DNA of 5,082 bases from Chloroflexota bacterium (lineage in GTDB: Bacteria > Chloroflexota > Anaerolineae > Anaerolineales > VGOW01): NCBI GenBank assembly GCA_016215145.1, contig JACRLA010000240.1, positions 1 to 5,082 of the forward strand, in the 5' to 3' direction. The notes under the pieces were generated by a model that saw nothing but the letters and a program-made list of their open reading frames with translations, ran no database searches and had not been told where the DNA came from. A program made the translations under genes and the position numbers. Shown here piece after piece: positions 1 to 5,082 of the stretch (positions are counted from its first letter, which is position 1; each line of letters opens with the position of its first letter).

Positions 1-372
1 AAGATGCACGTCGGTGACTTGCCAACCGATAAAGTAAATGATGATCGCCGCGATGAGCAAGCCGATCCAAGTGCGCGCCGACTCTCCCCGCGAAAGCTGA
101 CAGGCATCATAAACGTTCCACGCCCAAAACGCCGCTAACAGAATCCAGACCCAAGTCGTCGTTATGCCGCCCAACTCCATCTCGCCAACTTTTGAGGGAC
201 CTTCCGCTGCCCACTTAATGACATAACCCAGCACGAGGGTCATCACAAAAATGATGCCGCCGCGCGTATATTGACTCAAGTAAACCTGCCCCGCGCCGGG
301 GATGACAAGCGAGAGCAAAGAGGAGACGATAGGATTCTTGGCTTGTGCTTTGAGTGATGAAGTTGGATTCAT
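1..372 (-). CDS. phnE: Probable phosphonate ABC transporter permease (PhnE), N-terminal part only
   Basis: This reading frame runs open from an ATG at 372 to the window edge: 124 codons with no stop, 3' end missing. It begins MNPTSSLKAQAKNP and has a short hydrophobic stretch at residues 15-27 containing PGAGQVY. Likely membrane helices follow at about 38-53, 73-89 and 102-117. The PGxGQxY motif, and WNVYDACQLSR at 85-95, resemble the small TM2-like/DUF5683-like membrane modules, not a classical permease core. The binding-protein-dependent permease domain (EAA loop) would lie beyond the edge and is not seen. The PhnE call therefore rests on position: it is the next gene after phnD and phnC on the same strand. 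PhnE would form the homodimeric inner-membrane channel. The ATG at 372 is the only start after an in-frame TAA at 388-390. No Shine-Dalgarno sequence precedes it. It could instead be an unrelated small membrane protein. Confidence 0.6.
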   Translation of the reverse strand, partial: MNPTSSLKAQAKNPIVSSLLSLVIPGAGQVYLSQYTRGGIIFVMTLVLGYVIKWAAEGPSKVGEMELGGITTTWVWILLAAFWAWNVYDACQLSRGESARTWIGLLIAAIIIYFIGWQVTDVHL

Positions 373-391
373 GTGCGCGTTAAAGAATTAA

Positions 392-412
392 GAGCAAATT
401 TTTCTCTTGCTC
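392..412. repeat. Short inverted repeat upstream of the permease start
   Basis: GAGCAA (392-397) and TTGCTC (407-412) form a 6-bp stem with a 9-nt A/T-rich loop, 20 nt before the permease ATG on the minus strand. It may extend the array of three stronger hairpins next to it, but it is short enough to occur by chance. Confidence 0.3.
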
Positions 413-417
413 ACGAC

Positions 418-497
418 GGCGTTGAATGAATTCAACGCCTGCTATACGAAACGCGCTTAAGCGCGTTTGTAATTATCAGCCGCGAATTCATTCGCGG
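418..497. repeat. Composite palindromic element: three hairpins spaced 30 nt apart
   Basis: Three dyads fill most of the 128-nt gap between phnC and the permease gene. At 418-439 there is a 10-bp stem (GGCGTTGAAT / ATTCAACGCC) with a 2-nt centre. At 449-468 there is a perfect 20-nt palindrome, AAACGCGCTTAAGCGCGTTT. At 480-497 there is an 8-bp stem (CCGCGAAT / ATTCGCGG) with a 2-nt centre. Their centres fall at 428.5, 458.5 and 488.5, exactly 30 nt apart. The cores of the outer two, GAATGAATTC (424-433) and GAATTCATTC (484-493), are reverse complements placed symmetrically about the middle palindrome, so the whole element is roughly one large inverted repeat. This design resembles dispersed REP-like or MITE-like intergenic repeats. 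In the phnC-permease transcript it could stabilise the upstream RNA or reduce read-through. No U-run follows, so it is not a classical terminator. Confidence 0.75.
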
Positions 498-500
498 ATG

Positions 501-1259
501 TTAAATGATCGAAACCCGTTCCGCTTCTTTGCCGTAGATAGATTTGAACTGCGCGTCGTCAATCTCGTTGGGCAAGCCTTCAAAGACGAGCTGCCCATCT
601 TTGAGGGCAATGGCGCGCGTGGCGTAGCGATGGACGAGATCGAGAAAGTGCAAACTGCACAGCACAGTGAGTTTGTCTTCTTTATTCAACTGTTCAAGAT
701 ATTTTAAAATGGAATGAGACAAAACAGGATCGAGTGAAGCCACAGGTTCATCGGCGAGGATCAGAGTCGGCTCCTGCATCAGTGCCCGAGCAATGCCCAC
801 CCGTTGTTGTTGGCCTCCGCTTAATGAGTCGGCGCGCACGTAGGCTTTTTCCGACAGCCCCAAACGTTCCAAATTTCTTAACGCTCGTTTGTGATCATCG
901 GGTGAAAAATATCCAACTAAACTTTGATAGGGGTTAACGTAGCCGAGCCGACCCGATAGAACGTTGGTCAATACCGAAGAACGCCGGACGAGATTGAACT
1001 GTTGAAAGATGAATCCCATCTGCCGCCGAATTTTGCGAATGTCGCCGCCGGAGGCGGCGGTGACGTCAATTCCGTTCCATGTAATTTTGCCTTCGGTAGG
1101 TTCGATGAGGCGGTTGATGCAGCGCAGCAAAGTAGATTTACCGGAGCCGCTTAACCCGATGACGGCAAGAAATTCGCCGTCGGCAACTTCGAAGCTGACA
1201 TCTTTCAAGGCAACGGTTCCGTTGGGATACACTTTAGAGAGGTGTTCGATTTTGAGCAT
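501..1259 (-). CDS. phnC: Phosphonate ABC transporter ATP-binding protein PhnC
   Basis: This 252-residue cytoplasmic ATPase would drive import of phosphonates or a related phosphorus oxyanion. All nucleotide-binding motifs are intact: Walker A GLSGSGKST at 35-43, Q-loop FQQFNLV at 85-91, ABC signature LSGGQQQR at 146-153, Walker B LILADEP at 166-172, D-loop SLD at 175-177 and switch His204 in SLHFLDL. NVLSGRLG (99-106) and the long insert after it are typical of PhnC. The length matches the family. It lies between phnD and the permease gene, the usual PhnDCE set. I chose the ATG at 1259 because MLKIEHLSKVYPNG is the usual N-terminus. A GTG at 1304 would add 15 atypical residues and lies inside a strong hairpin. 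The bases before the ATG read CCCTCCTCT, the opposite of a ribosome binding site, so translation initiation looks weak or coupled. Confidence 0.93.
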   Translation of the reverse strand: MLKIEHLSKVYPNGTVALKDVSFEVADGEFLAVIGLSGSGKSTLLRCINRLIEPTEGKITWNGIDVTAASGGDIRKIRRQMGFIFQQFNLVRRSSVLTNVLSGRLGYVNPYQSLVGYFSPDDHKRALRNLERLGLSEKAYVRADSLSGGQQQRVGIARALMQEPTLILADEPVASLDPVLSHSILKYLEQLNKEDKLTVLCSLHFLDLVHRYATRAIALKDGQLVFEGLPNEIDDAQFKSIYGKEAERVSII

Positions 1260-1279
1260 AGAGGAGGGTCTCAAGATCA

Positions 1280-1313
1280 AGACGCCGAGTGTCTCTAAAG
1301 ACACTCGGCGTCT
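1280..1313. repeat. Strong perfect hairpin between phnD and phnC
   Basis: A 14-bp perfect stem (1280-1293 with 1300-1313; one arm is GACGCCGAGTGTC plus an A-T pair) closes on a 6-nt loop. It sits in the 77-nt gap between the phnD stop at 1337 and the phnC start at 1259. On the minus strand it is followed by TTGATCTTGAG, not a U-run, so it is a poor intrinsic terminator. Its position just after a binding-protein gene fits the intercistronic stem-loops that protect binding-protein mRNA and lower expression of downstream transporter genes. It could also be one copy of a dispersed palindromic repeat. Confidence 0.75.
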
Positions 1314-1336
1314 GAGGGTGGTTCGCTAGAAAAAAG

Positions 1337-2374
1337 TTACTTGGGTTTGGTGATGTAATCTTCAGCCTTCACGCCCGCTTTGGCGAGCACGTCTTCAAAC
1401 GGTTTGTAATACTTGTCGTAGCCCGCTTTCTCGAAGCCGTCAATGTTATAAAGACTCTTCAAGATCGCGACGCCCGCCGGATCCGCTGCCATCTTCATCA
1501 AGGCATCGGTGGTTGCCTCTTTGATCTTCGGATTGAGGTCTTTGGTGTATTGTACGCCGTCATTCGGGATGCGATCGGTGACCGCAAACGCCGTGACTTT
1601 CTTGGAGATGTCGGGATACTTTTCGTACAGTTTCAACGACACATCGGTCAGCGTATCCACGAAGGTCACACCCGCCACGCAGTCGCCGTTGTATACGGCA
1701 ATGGCTGCTTTGTCATGACCACCGGCAAAGGTGGCTTTCAGATCTTTATCGGGGTCAATGCCATTCGCTTTGAGGATGATGCGCGGGATGATGTTGCCCG
1801 AAGTGGAGCTGGCGCTGGTGAAGCAGAAGGTCTTGCCTTTCAAATCGGCATACGTCTTCACGCCGGATGTCGCTTGCGTCAGGAATTCGCCTTTGTAGTA
1901 CGGAGTGATCTTGCCGTCCAAGCCTTTGTCAGGATCAATCGGGATGGCGACGTATTTCCGCAAATTGACCAACGCGACGTCAATGTCGTACTTGTTCTTC
2001 GCCAACACAATGGCAAACGTGTTGAGGAAGCCCACTTGCGCTTTGTTGCCGCCCATCGCTTCGATGGAGGTCGCTTCGCTGGTACCGACTTCCACTTTGT
2101 AGTTCAAGCCATTGACCTTCTTGAGGTAATCGGCGATGTCTTGACCGGCTTTGGCGATCTTGGCAGTATCACCCGACGGCACAAAGGTCATCACAATGGG
2201 TTTATCTGCGGTGCCGAGCGGGTCGGCGGTGGGAGCAACTGTTGGCGGCGCTGCGGTGGGTTTCGGCGCTTCGGTAGGTTTGGGCGCCTCGGTGGGGGCA
2301 GGCGTGGCGCACGCGCTCAAGATCAGCGCAAGAGCCACAATACTAACTACTACTTTGAACAAATTGTTTTTCAT
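1337..2374 (-). CDS. phnD: Phosphonate-type ABC transporter substrate-binding lipoprotein PhnD
   Basis: This 345-residue extracytoplasmic solute-binding protein of the PhnD family (PF12974-like) would capture the ligand and pass it to the permease. A basic, hydrophobic signal peptide (1-21) ends in a lipobox LSAC with the lipidated cysteine at 22. A Pro/Thr/Ala linker (23-56) with two TEAPKP units spaces the domain from the membrane. Family hallmarks are FVPSGD at 64-69, STSG at 190-193 (the anion-binding loop also found in E. coli PhnD), and GGHDKAAIAVYNGD at 218-231 with the conserved His220. Where E. coli PhnD has WYGN, this protein has FLNT (116-119), so the ligand side-chain pocket differs and phosphonate specificity is not assured. 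Cys184 and Cys232 could form a disulfide. It is the first gene of the importer operon and has a strong ribosome binding site. Confidence 0.92.
   Translation of the reverse strand: MKNNLFKVVVSIVALALILSACATPAPTEAPKPTEAPKPTAAPPTVAPTADPLGTADKPIVMTFVPSGDTAKIAKAGQDIADYLKKVNGLNYKVEVGTSEATSIEAMGGNKAQVGFLNTFAIVLAKNKYDIDVALVNLRKYVAIPIDPDKGLDGKITPYYKGEFLTQATSGVKTYADLKGKTFCFTSASSTSGNIIPRIILKANGIDPDKDLKATFAGGHDKAAIAVYNGDCVAGVTFVDTLTDVSLKLYEKYPDISKKVTAFAVTDRIPNDGVQYTKDLNPKIKEATTDALMKMAADPAGVAILKSLYNIDGFEKAGYDKYYKPFEDVLAKAGVKAEDYITKPK
2258..2296 (-). repeat. Tandem repeat coding for the TEAPKP linker in phnD
   Basis: An 18-nt unit encoding PTEAPK occurs about twice (residues 27-39, PTEAPKPTEAPKP). It continues into a degenerate PTAAPPTVAPTADP stretch. 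This is a low-complexity surface linker typical of Chloroflexota lipoproteins, and its copy number is probably variable. Confidence 0.7.
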
Positions 2375-2381
2375 AGTTTTT

Positions 2382-2388
2382 CTCCTCC
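2382..2388 (-). promoter_or_regulatory. Ribosome binding site of phnD, partly within a small hairpin
   Basis: GGAGGAG on the minus strand lies 7 nt before the phnD ATG at 2374, a strong Shine-Dalgarno sequence that fixes the start. It overlaps a 6-bp inverted repeat: GAGAAA at 2391-2396 pairs with TTTCTC at 2379-2384. The loop would expose part of the site and the stem would hold the rest. Confidence 0.75.
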
Positions 2389-2501
2389 AAGAGAAAGTGA
2401 AATATGTTTCCTAACTTAATCGAGATACGTCTCTAATTACAATTGTTCTACTCGCCTCACCTCCTTTGGGGTTTTAGCATATCACGAAATTGGATGGTAG
2501 G
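2389..2501 (-). promoter_or_regulatory. phnD upstream region with a weak extended -10 candidate
   Basis: This gap between the vapC stop and phnD carries CGTGATATGCT at 2476-2486 (minus strand), an extended -10 of the form TGnTATGCT with no recognisable -35. Ten of its eleven bases match the promoter candidate before the toxin-antitoxin pair. It would give a leader of about 95 nt. Downstream, AAAGGAGGTGA (2457-2467) is an excellent Shine-Dalgarno match, but no open reading frame follows it. A short dyad, GAGA-tacg-TCTC (2422-2433), and the palindrome ACAATTGT (2439-2446) might be operator sites. No terminator follows vapC, so read-through into phnD is possible. Confidence 0.35.
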
Positions 2502-2840
2502 TTATTCAAAAGGGTCGAAGTCTTCGGTGTTGCGCGTCACTAAAGAGAGTTTGTGTGCTAATGCTGTGGCGGCAATAATCGAATCGCCAAGGGACATTTT
2601 TCTTTGCTGTCTTAATTCTATAGCTTTGCTTACGATTGAATCGTCCAAAGGCAATATCTCTGCTGCGCCAAAAAATTCCTCAAGAAATTTTCGACTCCCT
2701 TGATCGAATTTGTGGTAGCCCAGCACTTCAATTTTACTGATCACAGAAATATACGGAGCGTTTTCCGCAATGAATTGGCGAATGTGTTCATAGTGAGGTT
2801 GTGAGGCGTAGATGATGATGTTGCTATCAAGAAGCATCAT
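2502..2840 (-). CDS. vapC: PIN-domain ribonuclease toxin, VapC family
   Basis: This 112-residue single PIN domain is expected to be a Mg-dependent endoribonuclease that stops growth when freed from its antitoxin. The acidic site is visible in order: Asp5 in LLDSNIIIYA, Glu38 in ISKIEVLGY, Asp86 in SLGDSIIAATAL, and the C-terminal TRNTEDF (102-108) with Asn104 and Asp107. Length and motif spacing match VapC proteins, and no catalytic residue is missing, so it is probably active. The gene starts 2 nt after the antitoxin stop (TAA-CT-ATG) without its own ribosome binding site, so translation is probably coupled to the antitoxin. A second ATG follows immediately (2837), and either could be used. 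The RNA target cannot be read from the sequence. Confidence 0.88.
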   Translation of the reverse strand: MMLLDSNIIIYASQPHYEHIRQFIAENAPYISVISKIEVLGYHKFDQGSRKFLEEFFGAAEILPLDDSIVSKAIELRQQRKMSLGDSIIAATALAHKLSLVTRNTEDFDPFE

Positions 2841-2842
2841 AG

Positions 2843-3097
2843 TTAGCGGTTAGGTAAAGGGCGATCTTGCCTTATGTCACGTTGCCATTGCAGAGGATCG
2901 TTTATATCTGATATAGGATTGATCTTTGCCAACGACTCAAGCGCCAGCGCCATCTTTCGTCCCCGCTCCCGCAAAGCCGCTTGTGTTGTTTCTTTCAACA
3001 TGATGACTTGCACTTCCATAGATTTTGTAGTCTGTGGAGGTGCGTCAATCCACTTCAACTGGTTGCCATCAAGGATAGCGCGGTAAGTGTTTAACAT
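2843..3097 (-). CDS. VapB-like antitoxin of the VapC toxin
   Basis: This 84-residue protein is encoded directly before the PIN toxin, the standard antitoxin-first order. The N-terminal part (MLNTYRAILDGNQLKWIDAPP, then MEVQVIML at 27-34) looks like a small beta-rich module. I do not recognise a classical AbrB, MetJ/Arc or Phd DNA-binding fold in it with confidence. A charged helix (36-58) and a C-terminal tail with DPLQWQRDIRQDRPLP (67-82) follow. That tail is a pattern I associate with antitoxins paired with PIN toxins in cyanobacteria and Chloroflexota, where it probably wraps around and blocks the toxin active site. The ATG at 3097 follows a clear GAGGAG. Whether it represses its own promoter is not shown by the sequence. 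Confidence 0.8.
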   Translation of the reverse strand: MLNTYRAILDGNQLKWIDAPPQTTKSMEVQVIMLKETTQAALRERGRKMALALESLAKINPISDINDPLQWQRDIRQDRPLPNR

Positions 3098-3102
3098 AAT
3101 GA

Positions 3103-3108
3103 CTCCTC
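3103..3108 (-). promoter_or_regulatory. Ribosome binding site of the antitoxin
   Basis: GAGGAG on the minus strand lies 5 nt before the ATG at 3097 and supports that start. The toxin gene lacks an equivalent, which would favour more antitoxin than toxin. Confidence 0.7.
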
Positions 3109-3115
3109 GGAAAAG

Positions 3116-3126
3116 AGTATATCACG
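3116..3126 (-). promoter_or_regulatory. Extended -10 promoter candidate for the toxin-antitoxin pair
   Basis: CGTGATATACT on the minus strand contains TG-n-TATACT, an exact extended -10 with five of six consensus bases. No convincing -35 lies 16-18 nt upstream, which an extended -10 can tolerate. Transcription would start near 3109, leaving only about 12 nt before the antitoxin ATG with the ribosome binding site at the very 5' end. It lies in the 51-nt gap after the Ig-like gene. Confidence 0.45.
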
Positions 3127-3148
3127 CCGCTCCAAAGCAAAATACTTC

Positions 3149-4354
3149 TCACGGCTTCACAATCGTCACCTGTTTCGGATCGACTCGATTGTTGATGTTT
3201 GAAATTCCAACGGCTTCATGGATCAACCCCGCCCAAAAGTATTGCGGGTTACGCGCTTCGATCACATCAGTCAAGATCACGCCGCCGCTGATCACCGCCC
3301 GTTGATTCGGCATCAAATAATAAAACGTCTGTCCGTTCTCAACGATCTTCATTCGCCACGCGCCGTCCTGTTCAAAAAAACTCAGCGTGTTGGAATTTTC
3401 TGCTTGCTTGTAAATTGTCCCCGACCAAGGACCAAAGGTGCGTATCGGTGCCGTGCCATAATTTTCAACCGTCACCGTGAAGTAAAGTGTTTGCCCGATC
3501 ACCACTGTCGCACTCGACCACTTCACTTCACCTTGCACGATCTCGGCGCGCGGCAAACCGCTGTTGGCAATCGTCAACCTTGTTTCAAGTTGAGTCTTCT
3601 GCCCAAGTTTATCTTCCGCTTCCGCGCGCACAACATAATTTCCATCCGGCGGCGGATTCACACCCAAGTCTATGCCCCCGTCGTAATCGTACGTATGCAG
3701 CCCGGCGCGTCCCGGCAAAATATCACTACCTGCTTCGGCGATGGGATACTCACTGTCATCCGGCGCGATCAACGTCAAACGCAAATTACTCTGTGGGACT
3801 TCTTTCGTTAACCACACATTGATCGTTGCCCGATCGGCAATGCCATCTTGATTCGGTGAGAAGGGCGACGGACTGGCAGAAAGATTTTTGAGATCGGGCA
3901 GGATCGTGTCTGCTTTTTCAACGGTGATACTTCCACTCACTTCACCTTTATCGCCTGCGGATGCCGCCTCGATCACCCACTTGTAAATTCCATTCGGCAA
4001 CACTCGCCGCAAAATTTTGGCGTTCACCTGATCAGCGGGCAACACATAGCCGTTCACGATCCCCGAAAATAACAACGTGTGTTCACCGGCATCGCGCGGT
4101 TGCTTCTGGCGGAACTCGAATCGTTTTCCGTTAGAGTCAACAAAATAAATGGAGACGGACGCTGGTTCACGCAAGCGGTAATTGATGCGCGTGATGTCGT
4201 CTACGCCGTCGGCGTTGGGCGAGATTGTTTTCAAACTAAATGCCGCATCGGTGATCAATTGTCCTTTGGGGCTTAATACAATCCACGCCGCGCCGAGCAA
4301 GAGGGCGAGAATGAGAATGGCAAGAAGAGAAGTGATGATTGGATTTAAACGCAT
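3149..4354 (-). CDS. Membrane-anchored extracytoplasmic protein with two FlgD-type Ig-like modules
   Basis: This 401-residue protein has one N-terminal hydrophobic helix (about 6-27) without a lipobox, so it is probably an uncleaved anchor with the rest outside the membrane. Two similar modules follow. The first begins SLKTISPNADGVDD (40-53) and runs to about 145. The second begins SPFSPNQDGIAD (163-174) and runs to about 262. The SPNxDGxxD signature followed by beta strands (INYRLREPASVSIYFVD; INVWLTKEV) and NGIYKW / DGNYVVRAEAED is typical of FlgD-like Ig folds, and the Asp/Asn loop may bind calcium. The C-terminal part (269-401) starts with IVQGEVKW and TVTVENYGT, and looks like a further beta-sandwich of CARDB type. 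No enzyme motif is present. A binding, adhesion or envelope role is likely but unspecified. The gene begins 16 nt after the NAD-kinase-like gene, probably co-transcribed, with no clear ribosome binding site. Confidence 0.8.
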   Translation of the reverse strand: MRLNPIITSLLAILILALLLGAAWIVLSPKGQLITDAAFSLKTISPNADGVDDITRINYRLREPASVSIYFVDSNGKRFEFRQKQPRDAGEHTLLFSGIVNGYVLPADQVNAKILRRVLPNGIYKWVIEAASAGDKGEVSGSITVEKADTILPDLKNLSASPSPFSPNQDGIADRATINVWLTKEVPQSNLRLTLIAPDDSEYPIAEAGSDILPGRAGLHTYDYDGGIDLGVNPPPDGNYVVRAEAEDKLGQKTQLETRLTIANSGLPRAEIVQGEVKWSSATVVIGQTLYFTVTVENYGTAPIRTFGPWSGTIYKQAENSNTLSFFEQDGAWRMKIVENGQTFYYLMPNQRAVISGGVILTDVIEARNPQYFWAGLIHEAVGISNINNRVDPKQVTIVKP

Positions 4355-4370
4355 GGAAGTAATTTTAGCA

Positions 4371-5082
4371 TTACCCTACTATCAAATTCGTTTTCCTCCC
4401 CGCTACGCCAATTGTGGCGATCATCCCGGCGTTGAACGACAGAAAATCCGCTTCGACTCCATCGCTGAAGATCACGCCGCCTTCCGGCATTTCGGATTTT
4501 AAGATCAACGGTGTCGCCGCCGTGATCGCCCCACACACGATCTGCGCCCCCGACGTTTTGCTGATGAACGGCTCGCGCACGACGAAAATTAATTTGTCGG
4601 TATCCCAAGTGAGTTGCGGTTTTTGAATCTTCGGTTCGGCATTGGCAAACTCGTTCAACATCCCATTTGCCATATTGAACATACTGCTCAGCCAGCCGGT
4701 TGACCCGGCGCCCGTCGAAACCAAGATGCCGCTCGACGAGTGATGCTCTTCTTTGCTGTTTGCTTGAATCAAATATCGCGCCGAGACGTGAGTCCGCATG
4801 CCGATGAAGAGATCGTTGAAGGCGAGAAGTGATTGCCCGTCGTTGAGCTTCGCTTCTGCCATTGTGATCAAGCGCGAGTGCGATTCGCCTTTGAGAATTT
4901 GCCTGACGGCGAGTGGCGCGCTGCTGATATTGAAGGGCAGTAAGATTCCGTCTATGTGCGCCGGATCAGGGTTGACCGCCACGACGGGTTGACCGTTGAG
5001 ATACTTCGCCGTGTTCACTACCAAGCCGTCAATGCCAATCGTCACGACAATATCATTTTCGTTGAAAAGAAAGTTAGGCAAG
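4371..5082 (-). CDS. Divergent NAD kinase-fold protein (5' end outside window)
   Basis: The visible 236 residues match the later part of an ATP-NAD kinase (PpnK/NadK, COG0061 superfamily), an enzyme fold that phosphorylates NAD to NADP. Counting from the window edge, DIVVTIGIDGLVVNTAKYL (10-28) sits at the GGDG nucleotide loop with GIDG in place of GGDG, keeping the Asp. PVVAVNPDP (32-40) follows. FNDLFIG (88-94) replaces the NE motif that binds NAD with ND. STGAGSTGWLSS (122-133) stands where NAD kinases have TPTGSTAY. Such variants are often annotated as NAD kinase-like or sugar kinase, so the substrate is uncertain. A TTG at 5081 is in frame, but it lies just before the nucleotide loop and leaves no room for the usual N-terminal region. 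I treat the gene as truncated by the window. Confidence 0.8.
   Translation of the reverse strand, partial: LPNFLFNENDIVVTIGIDGLVVNTAKYLNGQPVVAVNPDPAHIDGILLPFNISSAPLAVRQILKGESHSRLITMAEAKLNDGQSLLAFNDLFIGMRTHVSARYLIQANSKEEHHSSSGILVSTGAGSTGWLSSMFNMANGMLNEFANAEPKIQKPQLTWDTDKLIFVVREPFISKTSGAQIVCGAITAATPLILKSEMPEGGVIFSDGVEADFLSFNAGMIATIGVAGRKTNLIVG

Noticed and set aside
418..497. CRISPR-like array, suggested by regular 30-nt spacing
   Set aside because: The units are three different palindromes, not identical direct repeats with unique spacers, and no cas gene is near.
501..1304. Longer phnC starting at GTG 1304
   Set aside because: The extra 15 residues are not part of the PhnC family, and the start codon lies in the 14-bp hairpin stem.
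1280..1313. Intrinsic terminator between phnD and phnC
   Set aside because: The stem is strong, but neither strand has a T-run after it. phnC and the permease gene have no evident promoter of their own.
1550..2419. Long open frame of 289 codons on the plus strand
   Set aside because: It lies antisense to phnD, whose motifs are clear. The translation is rich in Arg, Gly and Val with no recognisable domain, as expected for a shadow of a GC-rich gene.
3218..3811. Plus-strand open frame of 197 codons
   Set aside because: It is antisense to the Ig-like protein gene, with Arg/His-rich composition and no family resemblance.
4371..5081. Complete NAD-kinase-like gene starting at TTG 5081
   Set aside because: A start there would remove the region normally before the nucleotide loop. 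The frame is open to the window edge, so truncation is the simpler reading.

Overview
The window looks like ordinary chromosomal DNA from a free-living bacterium, most likely a member of the Chloroflexota (Anaerolineae-like). This is an inference. It rests on the Pro/Thr/Ala-rich linker after the lipobox of the binding protein, the style of the permease N-terminus, and the mixed palindromic repeats; no marker gene is present to prove it. Every gene I can support lies on the minus strand, so the window is transcribed from high to low coordinates.

In order of transcription: (1) a 5'-truncated NAD-kinase-fold protein with altered signature motifs (4371-5082); (2) a membrane-anchored extracytoplasmic protein with two FlgD-type Ig-like modules, 16 nt downstream (3149-4354); (3) a two-gene toxin-antitoxin module, a VapB-like antitoxin (2843-3097) followed 2 nt later by a PIN-domain VapC toxin (2502-2840), preceded by an extended -10 promoter candidate; (4) a phosphonate-type ABC importer: lipoprotein binding protein PhnD (1337-2374), ATPase PhnC (501-1259) and the start of a permease, probably PhnE (1-372, cut by the window edge).

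In the importer, PhnD would capture an organophosphonate or related phosphorus oxyanion outside the membrane. It would deliver the ligand to a PhnE homodimer powered by PhnC. No C-P lyase or other catabolic gene is visible, so the true substrate is open. The junctions within the operon are structured: a 14-bp perfect hairpin lies between phnD and phnC, and three hairpins with centres exactly 30 nt apart lie between phnC and phnE. Both could lower downstream expression relative to phnD, which has the strongest ribosome binding site of the three importer genes.

No stretch over 300 bases lacks a gene. I see no RNA gene, insertion sequence, CRISPR array or origin. The window is mostly conventional. 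The points worth following are the three-hairpin element, the divergent NAD-kinase-like protein, the extra N-terminal membrane module on the permease, and a promoter-like motif shared by the toxin-antitoxin and phnD upstream regions.
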